Below, in pieces: positions 1 to 10,151 of a DNA stretch of 64,000 nt; the stretch's first letter is position 1, and each line of letters opens with the position of its first letter. The DNA comes from Micromussa lordhowensis (taxonomy: Eukaryota; Cnidaria; Anthozoa; Scleractinia; Lobophylliidae), in the NCBI GenBank assembly GCA_964020085.1, contig OZ026605.1, positions 3,747,901 through 3,811,900 of the forward strand, given 5' to 3'. The position numbers were made by a program, and so were the translations under genes. The notes below the pieces were generated by a model that was not told the origin of the DNA, did not search any database, and saw only the letters and a program-made list of their open reading frames with translations.

Positions 1-142
1 CTAGGAATCTTCTCGTAGAACCGTTGGTCTTCCAGGTGTCTGTTGGCTTCAGCTATGTAGAGATCCGTCCTCCACACAACAAAAGCTCCTCCTTTATCAG
101 CCTGTTTGATCACCACGTCCGTTCTATTCTTCAACTGGCGTA
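1..142 (-). pseudogene. Penelope-like element reverse transcriptase fragment
   Basis: The minus strand reads an open frame with the stretch NRTDVVIKQADKGGAFVVWR, which I recognise as the start of the reverse transcriptase of cnidarian Penelope-like retroelements (usual form K-P-A-D-K-G-G). The frame is cut by the left edge of the window, so the catalytic motifs are not visible. It abuts, in opposite orientation, the N-terminal region of what looks like the same kind of element (143-763). Orientation and motif are seen directly; family assignment is by recall of the motif. Confidence 0.75.
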
Positions 143-763
143 ATGCATGTTGTTCGTCATAGGATAAGTTGTGCCGTGTCAGTTTGCAAAAATAAGGTCA
201 GTCGTCTGTCCGTCAATCAGTTAATGCCAAACACCAATGCAACTGGTATAGCTGTTAATGGGTCAGCGCAAATCCCAACTAACACAGATAAGCTATTTGT
301 TACTATTCCGGAAGAATTTCCATTGGATGTACACGGAAGATCTCTTTTAGCAAAGGGGGTTAACTTTATTCCCAGAACATCAGTAACAGACGAATTCCAA
401 GTGAAGGAAGATAATGAGAAATTTTTCAGACGTGTTCGTTTGAAAGCCCACTTTCACGAAACATCTGAAGACACCCACAATGGGGCAGACGACCACCAGC
501 TCAATAATACCATAGCTACCAACTCTTCCGACACCGATGCTACTAACGCTAACCAGCAGCAGGACACGGTGACAACAGGTATTATAGAAAACTTAAAACC
601 CAGACCAAGCAAATGGACCTCGCCACCTGGACAATTTACTGCCGTTGATCATTACATTGATAAATGTCGTATGGAAGTTAATCAAATTGAGGGTAGCGGT
701 ATTAAAAGCAGGCCTAGTCAGCCAGGACTACAGAAAGAAGCAGGAGATGAGGCTGATATTTAA
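143..763 (+). pseudogene. Penelope-like element N-terminal ORF region, inverted relative to its RT
   Basis: This is a 206-codon open frame whose conserved parts are LLAKGVNFIPRTSV, then KFFRRVRLKAHF, then KWTSPPGQFTAVDHYIDKC. In Penelope-like elements these blocks lie just upstream of the reverse transcriptase domain. Here the frame stops at 761-763 without reaching the RT, and the RT start lies at 1-142 on the other strand. The simplest reading is a 5' segment inverted in place, or two truncated copies head to head. It is not a host gene. The first tens of codons are probably not part of the original protein. Confidence 0.7.
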
Positions 764-1020
764 ATGTGGGACTATAAGTCCTAGTGACCTTAACCAGGAC
801 TTTAGTTTCACGTGAATCACTTTTTGCTTACTCGCGCGCCGGCGCGTGCTATCTCATGGGGCACGCGCGCGAGTGCGCAATCAGGCACGTGAGCTAACCA
901 TAACGAACTTTTTAACGGTATTTTAGTCTTGTACCCTGAAGAAGGCAGCATTGCCGAAACGTCGGTACGTTAAGAAAAAAATATATACAGCGTCAGTATT
1001 ACAATTTTCATTTTGAGCTG
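764..1020. other. Untranslated part of the Penelope-like element
   Basis: Noncoding sequence between the Penelope-like frame and the tandemly duplicated block. It has a GC-rich stretch of CG steps at about 831-875 and carries the hammerhead-like core. No other feature seen. Confidence 0.4.
931..968 (+). ncRNA. Hammerhead ribozyme-like core of a Penelope-like element
   Basis: The core CTGAAGA (936-942) is followed by a GGCA/TGCC stem with loop GCAT (stem II), then GAAAC (956-960) and the triplet GTC (961-963). The flanks GTACC (931-935) and GGTAC (964-968) pair as stem I. Stem III would be only two pairs (AC with GU) with no loop, the minimal form described for Penelope-like elements, which is thought to work as a dimer. 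All core elements are seen directly; activity is inferred. It lies about 170 bp after the element's open frame at 143-763. Confidence 0.65.
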
Positions 1021-2740
1021 CTTGCTATTGTTTGGTTTGGTGTTGGAATCAAATTAATTCTCTTCGTTTGATATGAACGACCTCCCAAAGACATTTAGTT
1101 CCACAATTATTCAATATATTTATAGTTTATTCTAGATAATTATGACTATTTTTATCACTACCTACATTGTAAGAGTTTGCTTTAGGCACATCAGACCGTT
1201 GTCATGGCTTCACGTGCCTAACAAACCTAAGATCAACTCAAAGAGCGATCGATTATGCCAAGTTTTCTTCATGTAGCTCATACGCTTTAAATAACCTTTT
1301 CCTTTTCTAGCTATTTCCTTATAAGCAGCGAAGTGGAACAATTCCTCAAAAATTGACGTCAGTTTTAGTTTTGAATCGCTTTATTGTGTAATGTGTGTGG
1401 AAAATTGAAACTCGTGAAAAACGCACTGATCATATAAACAAAACTTGTTTAATCCACTATTTCTAACTGACTAGTATTTTAACATGTCACATCAAGAGAG
1501 AACATACAATATAAGAAAGCGACTAATGTCTTTAGATAGGCATGATCTATTGTATTACAGTGAAACCTGTACTAAGCGGACACCGTTGGGACCCTCACTA
1601 GTGTCCGCTTAACAGAGGTGTCCGCTGAAGGCAGGTTTACTGTACAGTAAATGTTGGAAGAAAATTTAGGGACTCAAGCTCGGGTGTCCACTTAATAGAG
1701 GGTGTCCGCTTAATACGAGGTCCGCTTAATACAGGTTTCACTGTAATTAGAAGAAGCCGAACTGCAGATGATATCGCTTATTGAGGCTACAAGTTGTCAA
1801 GAGAGTAGCTGGCTTGCTATTGTTTGGTTTGGTGTTGGGATCAAATTAATTCTCTTCGTTTAGTATGAACGACCTCCCAGTGTCATTTATTTCCATAATT
1901 ATTCAATATATTTATAGTTTATTCTAGATAATTATTTGTTATGACTACCTACATTGTAAGAGCTTGCTTCAGGCACATCAGACGGTTGCCATGGCTTGCA
2001 CGTGCCTAACAAGCATAAGCTCAACTCGCTTTATTTATTTTTAATAAAAACGAAGAAACCCATAAACCCTACTGATAAACCAATGTCTAAATTGTTGATT
2101 TTCCTCGAAAAGTAATTATATTTTTAATTCATCATCTAGATCAAAACCATTTTTAACATATTGTTATCTGGCCCGCCAAAAAAACACGTTGCGTTATTAA
2201 CCTGCTCTTTTGCATAATTAGCTTCAAAACAGTTCATAATTAATTAGCGCATCTTAAAAACACACTAACCCTAAACTTTATGAATTTCAACCGAACTATT
2301 GCTTACTGACTCTTTTGATTCTCTTACTGCAAAGAGTGATCGATTATACCAAGTTTTCTCCATGTAAATGCTACGCTTTAAATAACCTTTTCCTTCTATT
2401 TCCTTTAGCTAGCGAAGTGGAACAATTCCTAGAAAACTGATGTCAGTTTTATTTCTGAATCGCTTCATTGTGTGATGTGTGTGGAAAATTAAAACTCGTG
2501 AAAAACTCACTGAACTATATAAACGCTCAACTTGTTTAATCCACTATTTCTAACTGACTAGTATTTTAACATATTACATCAAGAGAGAACATATAATACA
2601 AGGTGAAAGCGAATAACGTCCTTAAATAGGCATGATCTATTGTATTAATTAGAAGACGCCAGAAAGTTGCCAGATAATATCGCTTATTTAAGCTACAAGT
2701 TTTCAAGGGTTCAAGAGAGCAGCTGCCCGGCTTGCTATTG
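1021..2740. repeat. Imperfect tandem duplication (about 790-920 bp units)
   Basis: A block beginning CTTGCTATTGTTTGGTTTG at about 1021 recurs at about 1812, and its first 25 bp again at about 2727. Most of units 1 and 2 align: matching stretches are at about 1021-1230 with 1812-2020, and 1240-1555 with 2330-2645. Unit 1 contains a MITE at 1558-1743 that unit 2 lacks. Unit 2 has about 300 bp at 2025-2330 that unit 1 lacks. No protein-coding frame is conserved between the units. Confidence 0.8.
1558..1743. mobile_element. Short MITE with CAGTG termini and TA target duplication
   Basis: This 186-bp element starts CAGTGAAACCTGTA and ends in the reverse complement TACAGGTTTCACTG. It is flanked by TA on both sides (1556-1557 and 1744-1745). 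The paralogous unit at about 2643-2650 has a single uninterrupted TA, so this is a clean insertion. CAGTG termini with TA duplication fit the Tc1/mariner superfamily (pogo/Tigger-like). The interior is a run of TGTCCGCTTAA-like words and has no coding capacity. Confidence 0.8.
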
Positions 2741-5444
2741 TTTGGTTTGCTGCTGGGATCAAACTCGGTCAATATCTTTAAGAAAGCACGATCAGAAACA
2801 AAGATCACGTTCTTTGCAGGACGCGGGGGATCTAAGCACATGTCAGTTATTCTAGCTAGGAGTCAAAATTTGGAGTGATCGTACAAACATCGCTCTCATA
2901 GAAAAAATATTTCGAAATAAAACTAATCGCAGACGTTTTTTTTTTGTTGTTAGTAACGTTAAAAATATGAAGGCAAACAAACAAATTCCCTTTGACTTAT
3001 AGCTGCTTTCAAAAGGTGATTTGGATGCTCGCATTTTAAATTAAATTTATTTCAAAATGTTTGATTCAGTTTAATGGCCAGCTCTATAAGCATTAACTTG
3101 ATATAGGGGTTCCTACGGTATAAACCGGACTCGCTACATCGCTTAGACGCGAGAGACCTCTAGAGGTATACGATAAATGTCCCTTTGTAAAATTAAAAAC
3201 TCGGAAGAAAATATATTAATTACTCACCTCAAAAAGCGCTCTCCGAGCAGACGACAATCATAGAATGTCCAACTAGCGAACGCTGGAATTTTTTGTACCC
3301 ACGTGCAACAAGGAAAACACAGTTATTTCCGGATATTCAGTTAAAAGCTGGCAGCTCATTGGTAAAACATTTAGAGCATCAGCATTTACGTATTTTATAT
3401 TTACGTAGTAATGTGATGGAATTTACTAGCCCCAGTTTTAACTGGAGACTAGTAAATTCCATCACATTGCTAAATAAACAAGATTGCTGCGAGTTCTTGG
3501 ACTTTTGTCTGGTTTCGTAACTTCACTGCCAGTTTTATTTACAGCGATTACACAGAGATTGGGTACATTTGGTGTATAGCACTGAACAAAGCCGGCTGTC
3601 AATCTTCGTGCGCTGTGCAATGGTTAGCGCTAGGTTTCTCTGTGGATTGTTCAGTTGTCAATGGTTGTGCAATGTTTCATTTACGTGTTGCATTAACCCG
3701 GAAAATTTTGCGTGACATACCCTTATGAAATTTATTCATTTTTTGTGCGGACGCCTTGGAATGCTTCCATTCTGGCGAGAGGTCATGTTGTATGACGGCC
3801 GTTCGCCAACCGAGAAAGGAAAATGATTGCACATGTCGTTTCTCGGAATTCGTCTGACGACAAACGCTTTTTCTGCGAAAGTAAACAATAATTTTACAAC
3901 AATCTAACAATGTAATACTTACTATAGAAGCTAGGCCTGTCGTAGAAATTTACAAAATGTCATCGTTAAAATGCACTGTTCTGGTATAAAACAAGCAAGC
4001 CTTGCGCGAGAAGTCAAGCAGTCCTTGATCCTGAGTTAATGATCTCACGTTTCATTTCAAGTATCGAACTCGAAAAACAACTTCCCGTTTGAAACAAAGA
4101 AAGATTTTTTTTTTTCCGGCCCGTATCAGTAAAAATTCGGGGTTGATTCAGTAACACGAATATGGGCTTTCTAGATACAATGACAATACCCTTGCAAAGC
4201 AGTGAAATTCAATTTACCGTTTCCTTGTGAGTGGATCCGAGAAATTGCGCAATATAATTGGTCAAGTGAACGCTATATTTCATGCACAGCGTCGGCGCGC
4301 TAGCTGACCTTAGCATGCAACCTTCTGCTATCGCTGAAAAATAATTCCAAACTCTCTGTAACCTAACTAAATAATTCTTTGATCACTAATTTTAAAGCGA
4401 TGTTAACCGCGCTTATTTCTTTGTTCATTTAGTGGATCCGGAGGGGAAGTAGGTCAAGACTTCTTATGTGAACCTCATCATCGGCCAATAACTTTGTGAT
4501 CGGTGGAATACCTGTGTAACATGTTGAAACGAGAAAGCTCAACAATACACAGGGAATCCACACTCCGAGCACTGAGTTAAACCACTATACAGGCGACAGC
4601 AAAAGATTGCAATTAGGGAACTTTATTGCTAATAGTTAGTCGAAATGGTCGTTAACAGCAACAACAACAAGAAATAGTTTACATACCATTTGTTGTCTGT
4701 TGGCCTGCCAAAGACTTAAGTGAAGCCACAGACTTAGTTAAAGCCACATTGCAATGAATGGCATGCACCTTTTATGGGTGAGCTAAACGTCGACATGAAC
4801 CCGCTGAGATGCGACTCAAAGACTCTAAAGAGCGGTACATGAACAAGTAAAACACTAACAGTTTGTTCATAAGTGATTAAGCGATAGCCAGTGGCGGCAA
4901 ATTATTTTTATATCCACCATATGCCTACTAATTGAATAATAAGATATACAAAAAGATTTTGAAGAAACATAGACGCCATTGTCAAGAACAATGGCAGCTA
5001 ACTGAACACTTTTGCCCGAATAGAGTGGAATGCCTGATCTATGAGATCTATATATCTGAACTGAACGACTTAATTAAACTGCATTTGATAATGGCGACAA
5101 GATGAGGCGGAAATGTCATGTTATAGCGTATATTTATCTTTTAAAGTGTTACAGCCGGTGGACATATCATAAGTTAACACTTTCTGTTGTTCTTCTCTAT
5201 CACTATACGCACTTTTTCACAGACGAGATTTCAAATGAACCATCTTTCCTTTTCTCCAAGCATTTATGCAAACAGGTTTCTGGTTAAGTGGTTGGACGTG
5301 CTTAGAAATCGGGATCAAGATCGCGGCAAACGCATTTTCTGCCTTGACCGACCACTTTCCGGTCGCTAATATTGATCTTCGAAGCTTATCAGTCAAAAGA
5401 AGAAGAGCTTGGGTAGTTGAATGTCTTGTTCTAATGTTTTTATT
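2741..5444. other. Intergenic sequence without a recognisable gene
   Basis: No conserved open frame, RNA gene or complete element was recognised. The only structured feature is the perfect hairpin at 3410-3468. Short open frames here are AT-rich and carry no domain-like pattern. Confidence 0.5.
3410..3468. repeat. Perfect hairpin, 20-bp arms with a nested inner hairpin
   Basis: The arms at 3410-3429 and 3449-3468 are exact reverse complements. The 19-nt loop itself contains the palindrome CCAGTTTTAACTGG. It may be a very short foldback element or a transcribed stem-loop; no target duplication is evident. Confidence 0.7.
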
Positions 5445-5854
5445 TTAGACCAAATTGATACTCGTGTTAAATAATTGGGACTTATTTTTGACACTAATCC
5501 GAACTAGAAAGCACATCTATACGAATTGAGTAAAAAGAGTTTTTTTCAAGAGGTCTTGGAGTACTATCAAAAACTAGATGTCATGTAAACGAAAATATAT
5601 TGCAGGAATTATATTATTCAGTTACTAAGTATTTATCTCTTCTTTATCTACGGCTTCTCAGTTTGGGGCAATACGTAAAGTCCTGCCCTTAGAACTATAA
5701 TAATCTAACAAAAGAAAACCATACGCACTTTAATTTTGAGTACTTTGAGTACTCTGGGCCCCTCTTCAAATATAACTAGAGATTCTAAAATTAATTGATC
5801 CTGTTACCCCTAACAATGCACTTCTTATTTATTTCTTAGTTATAAGCTCTCAAA

Positions 5855-6012
5855 GCTAAAATTAAGGGTGTTTTTAGCAGATCATATTGTTGCTATGGTA
5901 ACCTGTTATGTAAAATAGATGATTGCAACTTGTTTACCAATGATTGGGACTTTGTATGATACCATTATTGTAGCATCACTTGTTAAACCGTGGCAGTGTT
6001 CATTCTTCAAAA
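5855..6012. repeat. Dispersed ~160-bp repeat, copy 1 (inside LINE)
   Basis: This segment matches 12363-12530 over its whole length with scattered substitutions and shared words such as TTGCTATGGTAACCTGTTAT. It interrupts the LINE coding remnant, so it behaves as a small insertion. No clear terminal inverted repeat was found. Confidence 0.7.
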
Positions 6013-6406
6013 TCTGTTTTTAAACTCGTTAAGAAATGCCTGCAAGGTCGAAGTCCCCAGTATTTTAAACAATATTTTAAACGTAATAATACAATCCATG
6101 CGTGCACTACTAGACAAAGCAACCTTTTACATCCCCTGCTGTGAGGACTGAGATCGCAAAAAGATCTTTTTATTATTATGGTTGCACTCTTTTTAACGAA
6201 CTATCTTAATGGTATTTCGTGTTTACACATCTTTTAAATGTTTTTTTTTACTTGTACATAGTTTTCTTTTTATATTATTATCTGTATTAGTGTAATGTTT
6301 ATATGTATAGTGTAGTTTTTGTACGTTATTGCTCAGGGCTCCCATTGATAACAGACAGCTTTTTGCATCTGAAGGGGCTACCCTGAGCGGTATAAATTAA
6401 TAAAGG

Positions 6407-6472
6407 TTCTTCTTCTTCTTCTTCTTCTTCTTCTTCTTCTTCTTCTTCTTCTTCTTCTTCTTCTTCTTCTTC
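6407..6472. repeat. TTC trinucleotide microsatellite
   Basis: About 22 uninterrupted TTC units directly follow the LINE 3' end. On the minus strand this produces an artefactual poly-glutamate open frame. Confidence 0.9.
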
Positions 6473-6477
6473 TATTT

Positions 6478-8794
6478 CTTCCAACAGGACAGAAATACAA
6501 GACAAAGCGCGGTGAAGGAAGCACAGTGAAGCAGTCAACGATCACAAAAACGTAGCTAACATGGCAGCATCATCAAGCACATGTCCGGCTCTTCCAGCGT
6601 CCTTTTACAAGGACTTTGGAATTAGTCAACACGTTTTCCATAACGCTTTTAAACTATCTTGGTGACGGAACCTTTCGATCAAAGCCGGGCTGGACACCAG
6701 CTTTCATTCATGCAGTTTTGACTACCGGCGATCGTGCAATGAATATCGCGATTCAGGGGTAAACTGGAAGTGCTGGTGAACTGTGGAACAAATGCTCTCG
6801 ACATTCTGTTACCGAAGAGAAATGCTGTGCTTACAACTGCCCCAACCCAAACTGTAGTCCACACTGTAGTCCTCAACAGGCACGTGCTACAGCACACGTC
6901 TACTGCACGTCGCAGATCAGACGCCAAAACATGATATTCGCTGCTGATTCCAACGTGCGGTTGCTGCAATCACGCGGGACAGGCTGCCAAAAGCGAGACC
7001 AGCTTAGCGCCAACTGGTCAAGACGCACACATATTGTACACAGTAACTGGCGCCCGGATGATCTTTTTAGAAGTCAGCGCCCTGACAGTTTCGAATAAAG
7101 GCGCGGGAAACGACACTGGCCAAGGCGGATGATACAAAGGTGACTACATACCCGGGCCACCAAAAGGAGCAAGTGGACTAAAAGATCATGCCATGCAAGC
7201 TGTTGTGTGTTGTGTGTAACCGAAGAAAATTAGGGCACATCGTGACGGTATGTTCATATTACCCTTCCACTCCCTCCCCCCCCCCCCCCCCTTCCCGGCA
7301 AACTAGGTTAATGAAAACTGTGAAACGAATATAATCCCAGGGCTTCAAAGTTTGCAAGGGCTATCGCTCAACAATCAATGGCAAATTTTTGGGGGATTCA
7401 GGCATTCTGAAAACCCTTTATTTCATTACCCTAAGTGGCACATTTTATGTGAGCTATAAAGAAAAATCAAGTACTCTTTCCAAGACAATTAGAAAACGAT
7501 TATATAAACTCCTAAAACGAATTGGATTTTTCTACAAATTTTGCATATTGTTTCCTTCGAGCTTGTAACTAATGAAAATGACTAGAAAGGCGCTTTTAAA
7601 TCTAAATATTTGGCGCATAAAAGGCCCTTAAGACATATATTAAAATTTGTGTTATATTAATGCAGTATAAAAGGGTTACAGATTCAGATTTGGTGTTCTC
7701 CACCGTTAAGTTAGTCAGCAGGGAAAAGAATTGTCATTTCGACCATGTGCCATATCTCGGAATTCCAAACCTCGAACTTCGTCAAAAATACTCCGCTGCG
7801 CGTCGCATTTTCAACTCTCCTCTCGGTGTTTGGATATCCCGATACATGAAACACTGTCTCTCGTGTTTGAAATATTTCATCAAGGCATTCTATTACGTAC
7901 TATTTTTAAACAAGGAATGTGAAATGTCCGCAAGCTTCGAGTCAAGCGCGCACTTAGTTGCCTTCCTAAACGACCTATTGGGAAAGACATGTTGCTAAGG
8001 AGGAGAGTTATTGCTAACAGATGCAAAGCGGCTGTAGGTAGACTACCCCTAGTGAAAACCTAGTCATACTCAGTAATAGCAAAGTGCGCGAGTGACGTCA
8101 TGACTCAGACAAGACTCAGACAAACAAACCGGAATGGCGGACGATTTTCCTAAAACACTTTCTAAACAGCCGGTGTTCCTAAAACACATTTTTGAAAAGA
8201 AGACTTCGCCTAGATTCCCTCTAGTTCTCTCAGAATACGCTGATGTTGTATGAACCTCGTGGGGGTATAATCATTTGCATTCTATTTTTAGGCCTCGCGC
8301 GCTTCGCTATTAAATGGCGCTAATTAATTTGTGTACATGGAAAACTGTTCAGGAATGCTCCGTTCTCCATCTGTCTTTTCCATCTTGCATTTTGTCTGAC
8401 CAGTGTCTGTTCCATTCATGTCACTTTCACGGACTACGCGGCATTACGGTGTTACAATGACTGTAGATCCTGATTAGTATAAGAAAAAAAATACATTTTC
8501 TTAGAACCAACTTCAAAACAACAACAACACAAACAGAGATAAACATTATCAAGACAACAGCAAAAACAACGAGAAACCTCTGACGTCACCGTCATACGGG
8601 TCAGACGGGCATTTGAGTCCAGTCGTCACTTGATGATGATTCAAAATGGCGGACATATCTTGTTAGCGGTCAAACAGGCTTAAATATTTTGATTGTTTTA
8701 TACTGATTCGAGGAATGCGCTTTCTCATTGGTCAACAGCCAAACCTTTCTGCTACACTTCTCTCTTATAAGCTCATATGTTATATTTGGCTAAA
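6478..8794. other. Intergenic sequence, no gene recognised
   Basis: It contains a run of C at about 7275-7291 and a degenerate half of the palindromic repeat described at 9271-9418 (about 7785-7895). A minus-strand frame at 6679-6969 shows no motif I can place. Otherwise nothing recognisable. Confidence 0.45.
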
Positions 8795-8926
8795 CTACAG
8801 AATACAGGGCCACTTAATTACATCTCATTGAATCACAAAGATGCCTATTGTGTTATGCTTCGTTCTTCAAAAGATTCAGTTGACACATGCAAAACAGGTG
8901 GTCCGAAGTGGCCCTGCATTCTGTAG
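8795..8926. mobile_element. Small foldback element
   Basis: The terminal inverted repeats are CTACAGAATACAGGGCCACT at the left end and its near-exact complement (one substitution) at the right end, about 130 bp apart. There is no coding capacity. It is probably a MITE; the target duplication was not resolved. Confidence 0.55.
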
Positions 8927-9270
8927 TTGCTCCTTATATTTAATGATGAAAATCGCACGAACGTACAAAGCCAGCATCTCATCAAACCAGGCTTATTATC
9001 GATCGGTGGTTATGACCTCATGTAAAACCAAGTGGTCTATTCATCTGTCTTATACTACTAAATGATATATCCTTTCCAAACCTTCTGCCTTCTTTATTTT
9101 TCATACAAATATTGGTTATTGAGCTCTTCCTCACGCAGTAAACATGGTTGCGTTATATGAATCATTTTTTAGTTTATATTTTTTTAATAACACAATTACG
9201 TAACGTTTTATTCGCAGCATCCCTTTATTTTTCAAATAAGTTCGGAAAACCGCAATGCAGTAAATGATGT

Positions 9271-9418
9271 AATATATCAAACACGAGTGACAGTGTTTCA
9301 TCGGGATATCCAAACACCGAGAAGAGAGTTGAAAATACGACGCGCAGCGGAGTATTTTTGACGAAATTCGAGGTGTTTGGATAACCGATGAAACACTATC
9401 TCGAGTGTTTGATATATC
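9271..9418. mobile_element. Palindromic MITE, family P1
   Basis: A roughly 148-bp imperfect palindrome begins with ATATATCAAACACGAGTGAC and ends with its complement, with the inner word ACGACGCGCAGCGGAGTATT. Related copies are at 36021-36147, at 28520-28568 (truncated) and as a half copy at about 7785-7895. Four copies in one window indicate an abundant family. Confidence 0.7.
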
Positions 9419-9591
9419 TTCTCAATCGAAACAAAAACTAAGGAGTAAACGGAGAAGTAAATCGTCAAAATCTATTCTTATTAAGACCGGGTATCCAAAC
9501 CACCGTCACGGTCATCATGATTCCTTTGTTTTAGCTTGATGAATTATTCATGAATGAGTTTGAGAAGATAAATGTGAAGAATGGCCCAATA

Positions 9592-10011
9592 CAGTGGAAC
9601 CCTGTGTTACGGTCCCCTCGTTATTACGACCACTCTCAGTTTTGATAACGGCGAAACGCCGTAAAGAAATCCCCGTTAATGCGGCCATCCCGTTCAGACC
9701 ATCGCCAACATTCTGAAATCCCAACTTGTAAATCCTTTATAATTCTACCCGGTTTGGACGGCCACTCGAACCAATTATGTTCATCTCACCATTGTTAATA
9801 TTGTCTGTACTGATTCAAGTTTCGATTTTTGTTAAATTATATCTGCATTCCGGATGCTTATTAAAACACAGTTTTTTTAGAAGTGCGATTTTGATATATC
9901 TGTTAAGACGTCAATCAATTTAGACTACCTGGTCAGGAAATTTGCCCTTATCTCGTTAATACGGCCAAATTTTCATGAACCGTTGGTGACCGTATTAACA
10001 GGGGTCCACTG
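9592..10011. mobile_element. Pogo/Tigger-like MITE with TA target duplication
   Basis: A 420-bp element with ends CAGTGGAACCCTGT and (reverse complement) CAGTGGACCCCTGT, flanked by TA at 9590-9591 and 10012-10013. Its interior repeats words of the type GTTATTACGACC and CCGTTAATGCGGCC, with no coding frame. It sits about 70 bp beyond the proposed stop codon of mucin A and may therefore be in that gene's 3' untranslated region. Confidence 0.75.
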
Positions 10012-10079
10012 TATAGCAAATGTTGAAGCTAAAAAAGATTTCTTTTGAATATGTAACCATCTCTGTTTTGTTAATTCTG

Positions 10080-10151
10080 CTACGGGAGACGATGAGGCGA
10101 AATGGGTACTGATCCCGTCGGATTCCGACTCGGACGGTCCGGGTTAGAGCA
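10080..10151 (-). CDS. Mucin A probable terminal exon
   Basis: With the acceptor GCTAG the exon reads CSNPDRPSRNPTGSVPISPH then RLP and stop. It is in phase with exon 5 and gives a short Pro/Ser-rich tail end. The competing acceptor 5 bp earlier gives a different frame that stops only inside the MITE at 9592-10011, which makes it less likely. No cDNA evidence is available here. Confidence 0.4.
   Translation of the reverse strand, partial: CSNPDRPSRNPTGSVPISPHRLP

Larger units (their letters stand above)
5445..6472 (+). mobile_element. Decayed non-LTR retrotransposon (CR1/L2-like) 3' end
   Basis: Broken frames spell the end of a LINE reverse transcriptase ORF. VKYLGLIFD lies at about 5464-5490 and YLFFIYGFSVWGNT at about 5631-5672. 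NTIHARTTRQSNLLHP and RTEIAKRSFYYYGCTLFNE lie in about 6088-6200. These are the usual C-terminal blocks of CR1/L2-type elements. A 3' UTR follows with a GGCTCCC...GGGGCTACCC stem and AATAAAGGTTC, ending in a TTC microsatellite tail as such elements do. Stops and frameshifts make it inactive. A separate repeat (5855-6012) interrupts it. Confidence 0.75.

Noticed and set aside
6326..6538. Poly-glutamate ORF
   Set aside because: It is the reverse reading of the TTC microsatellite tail of the LINE.
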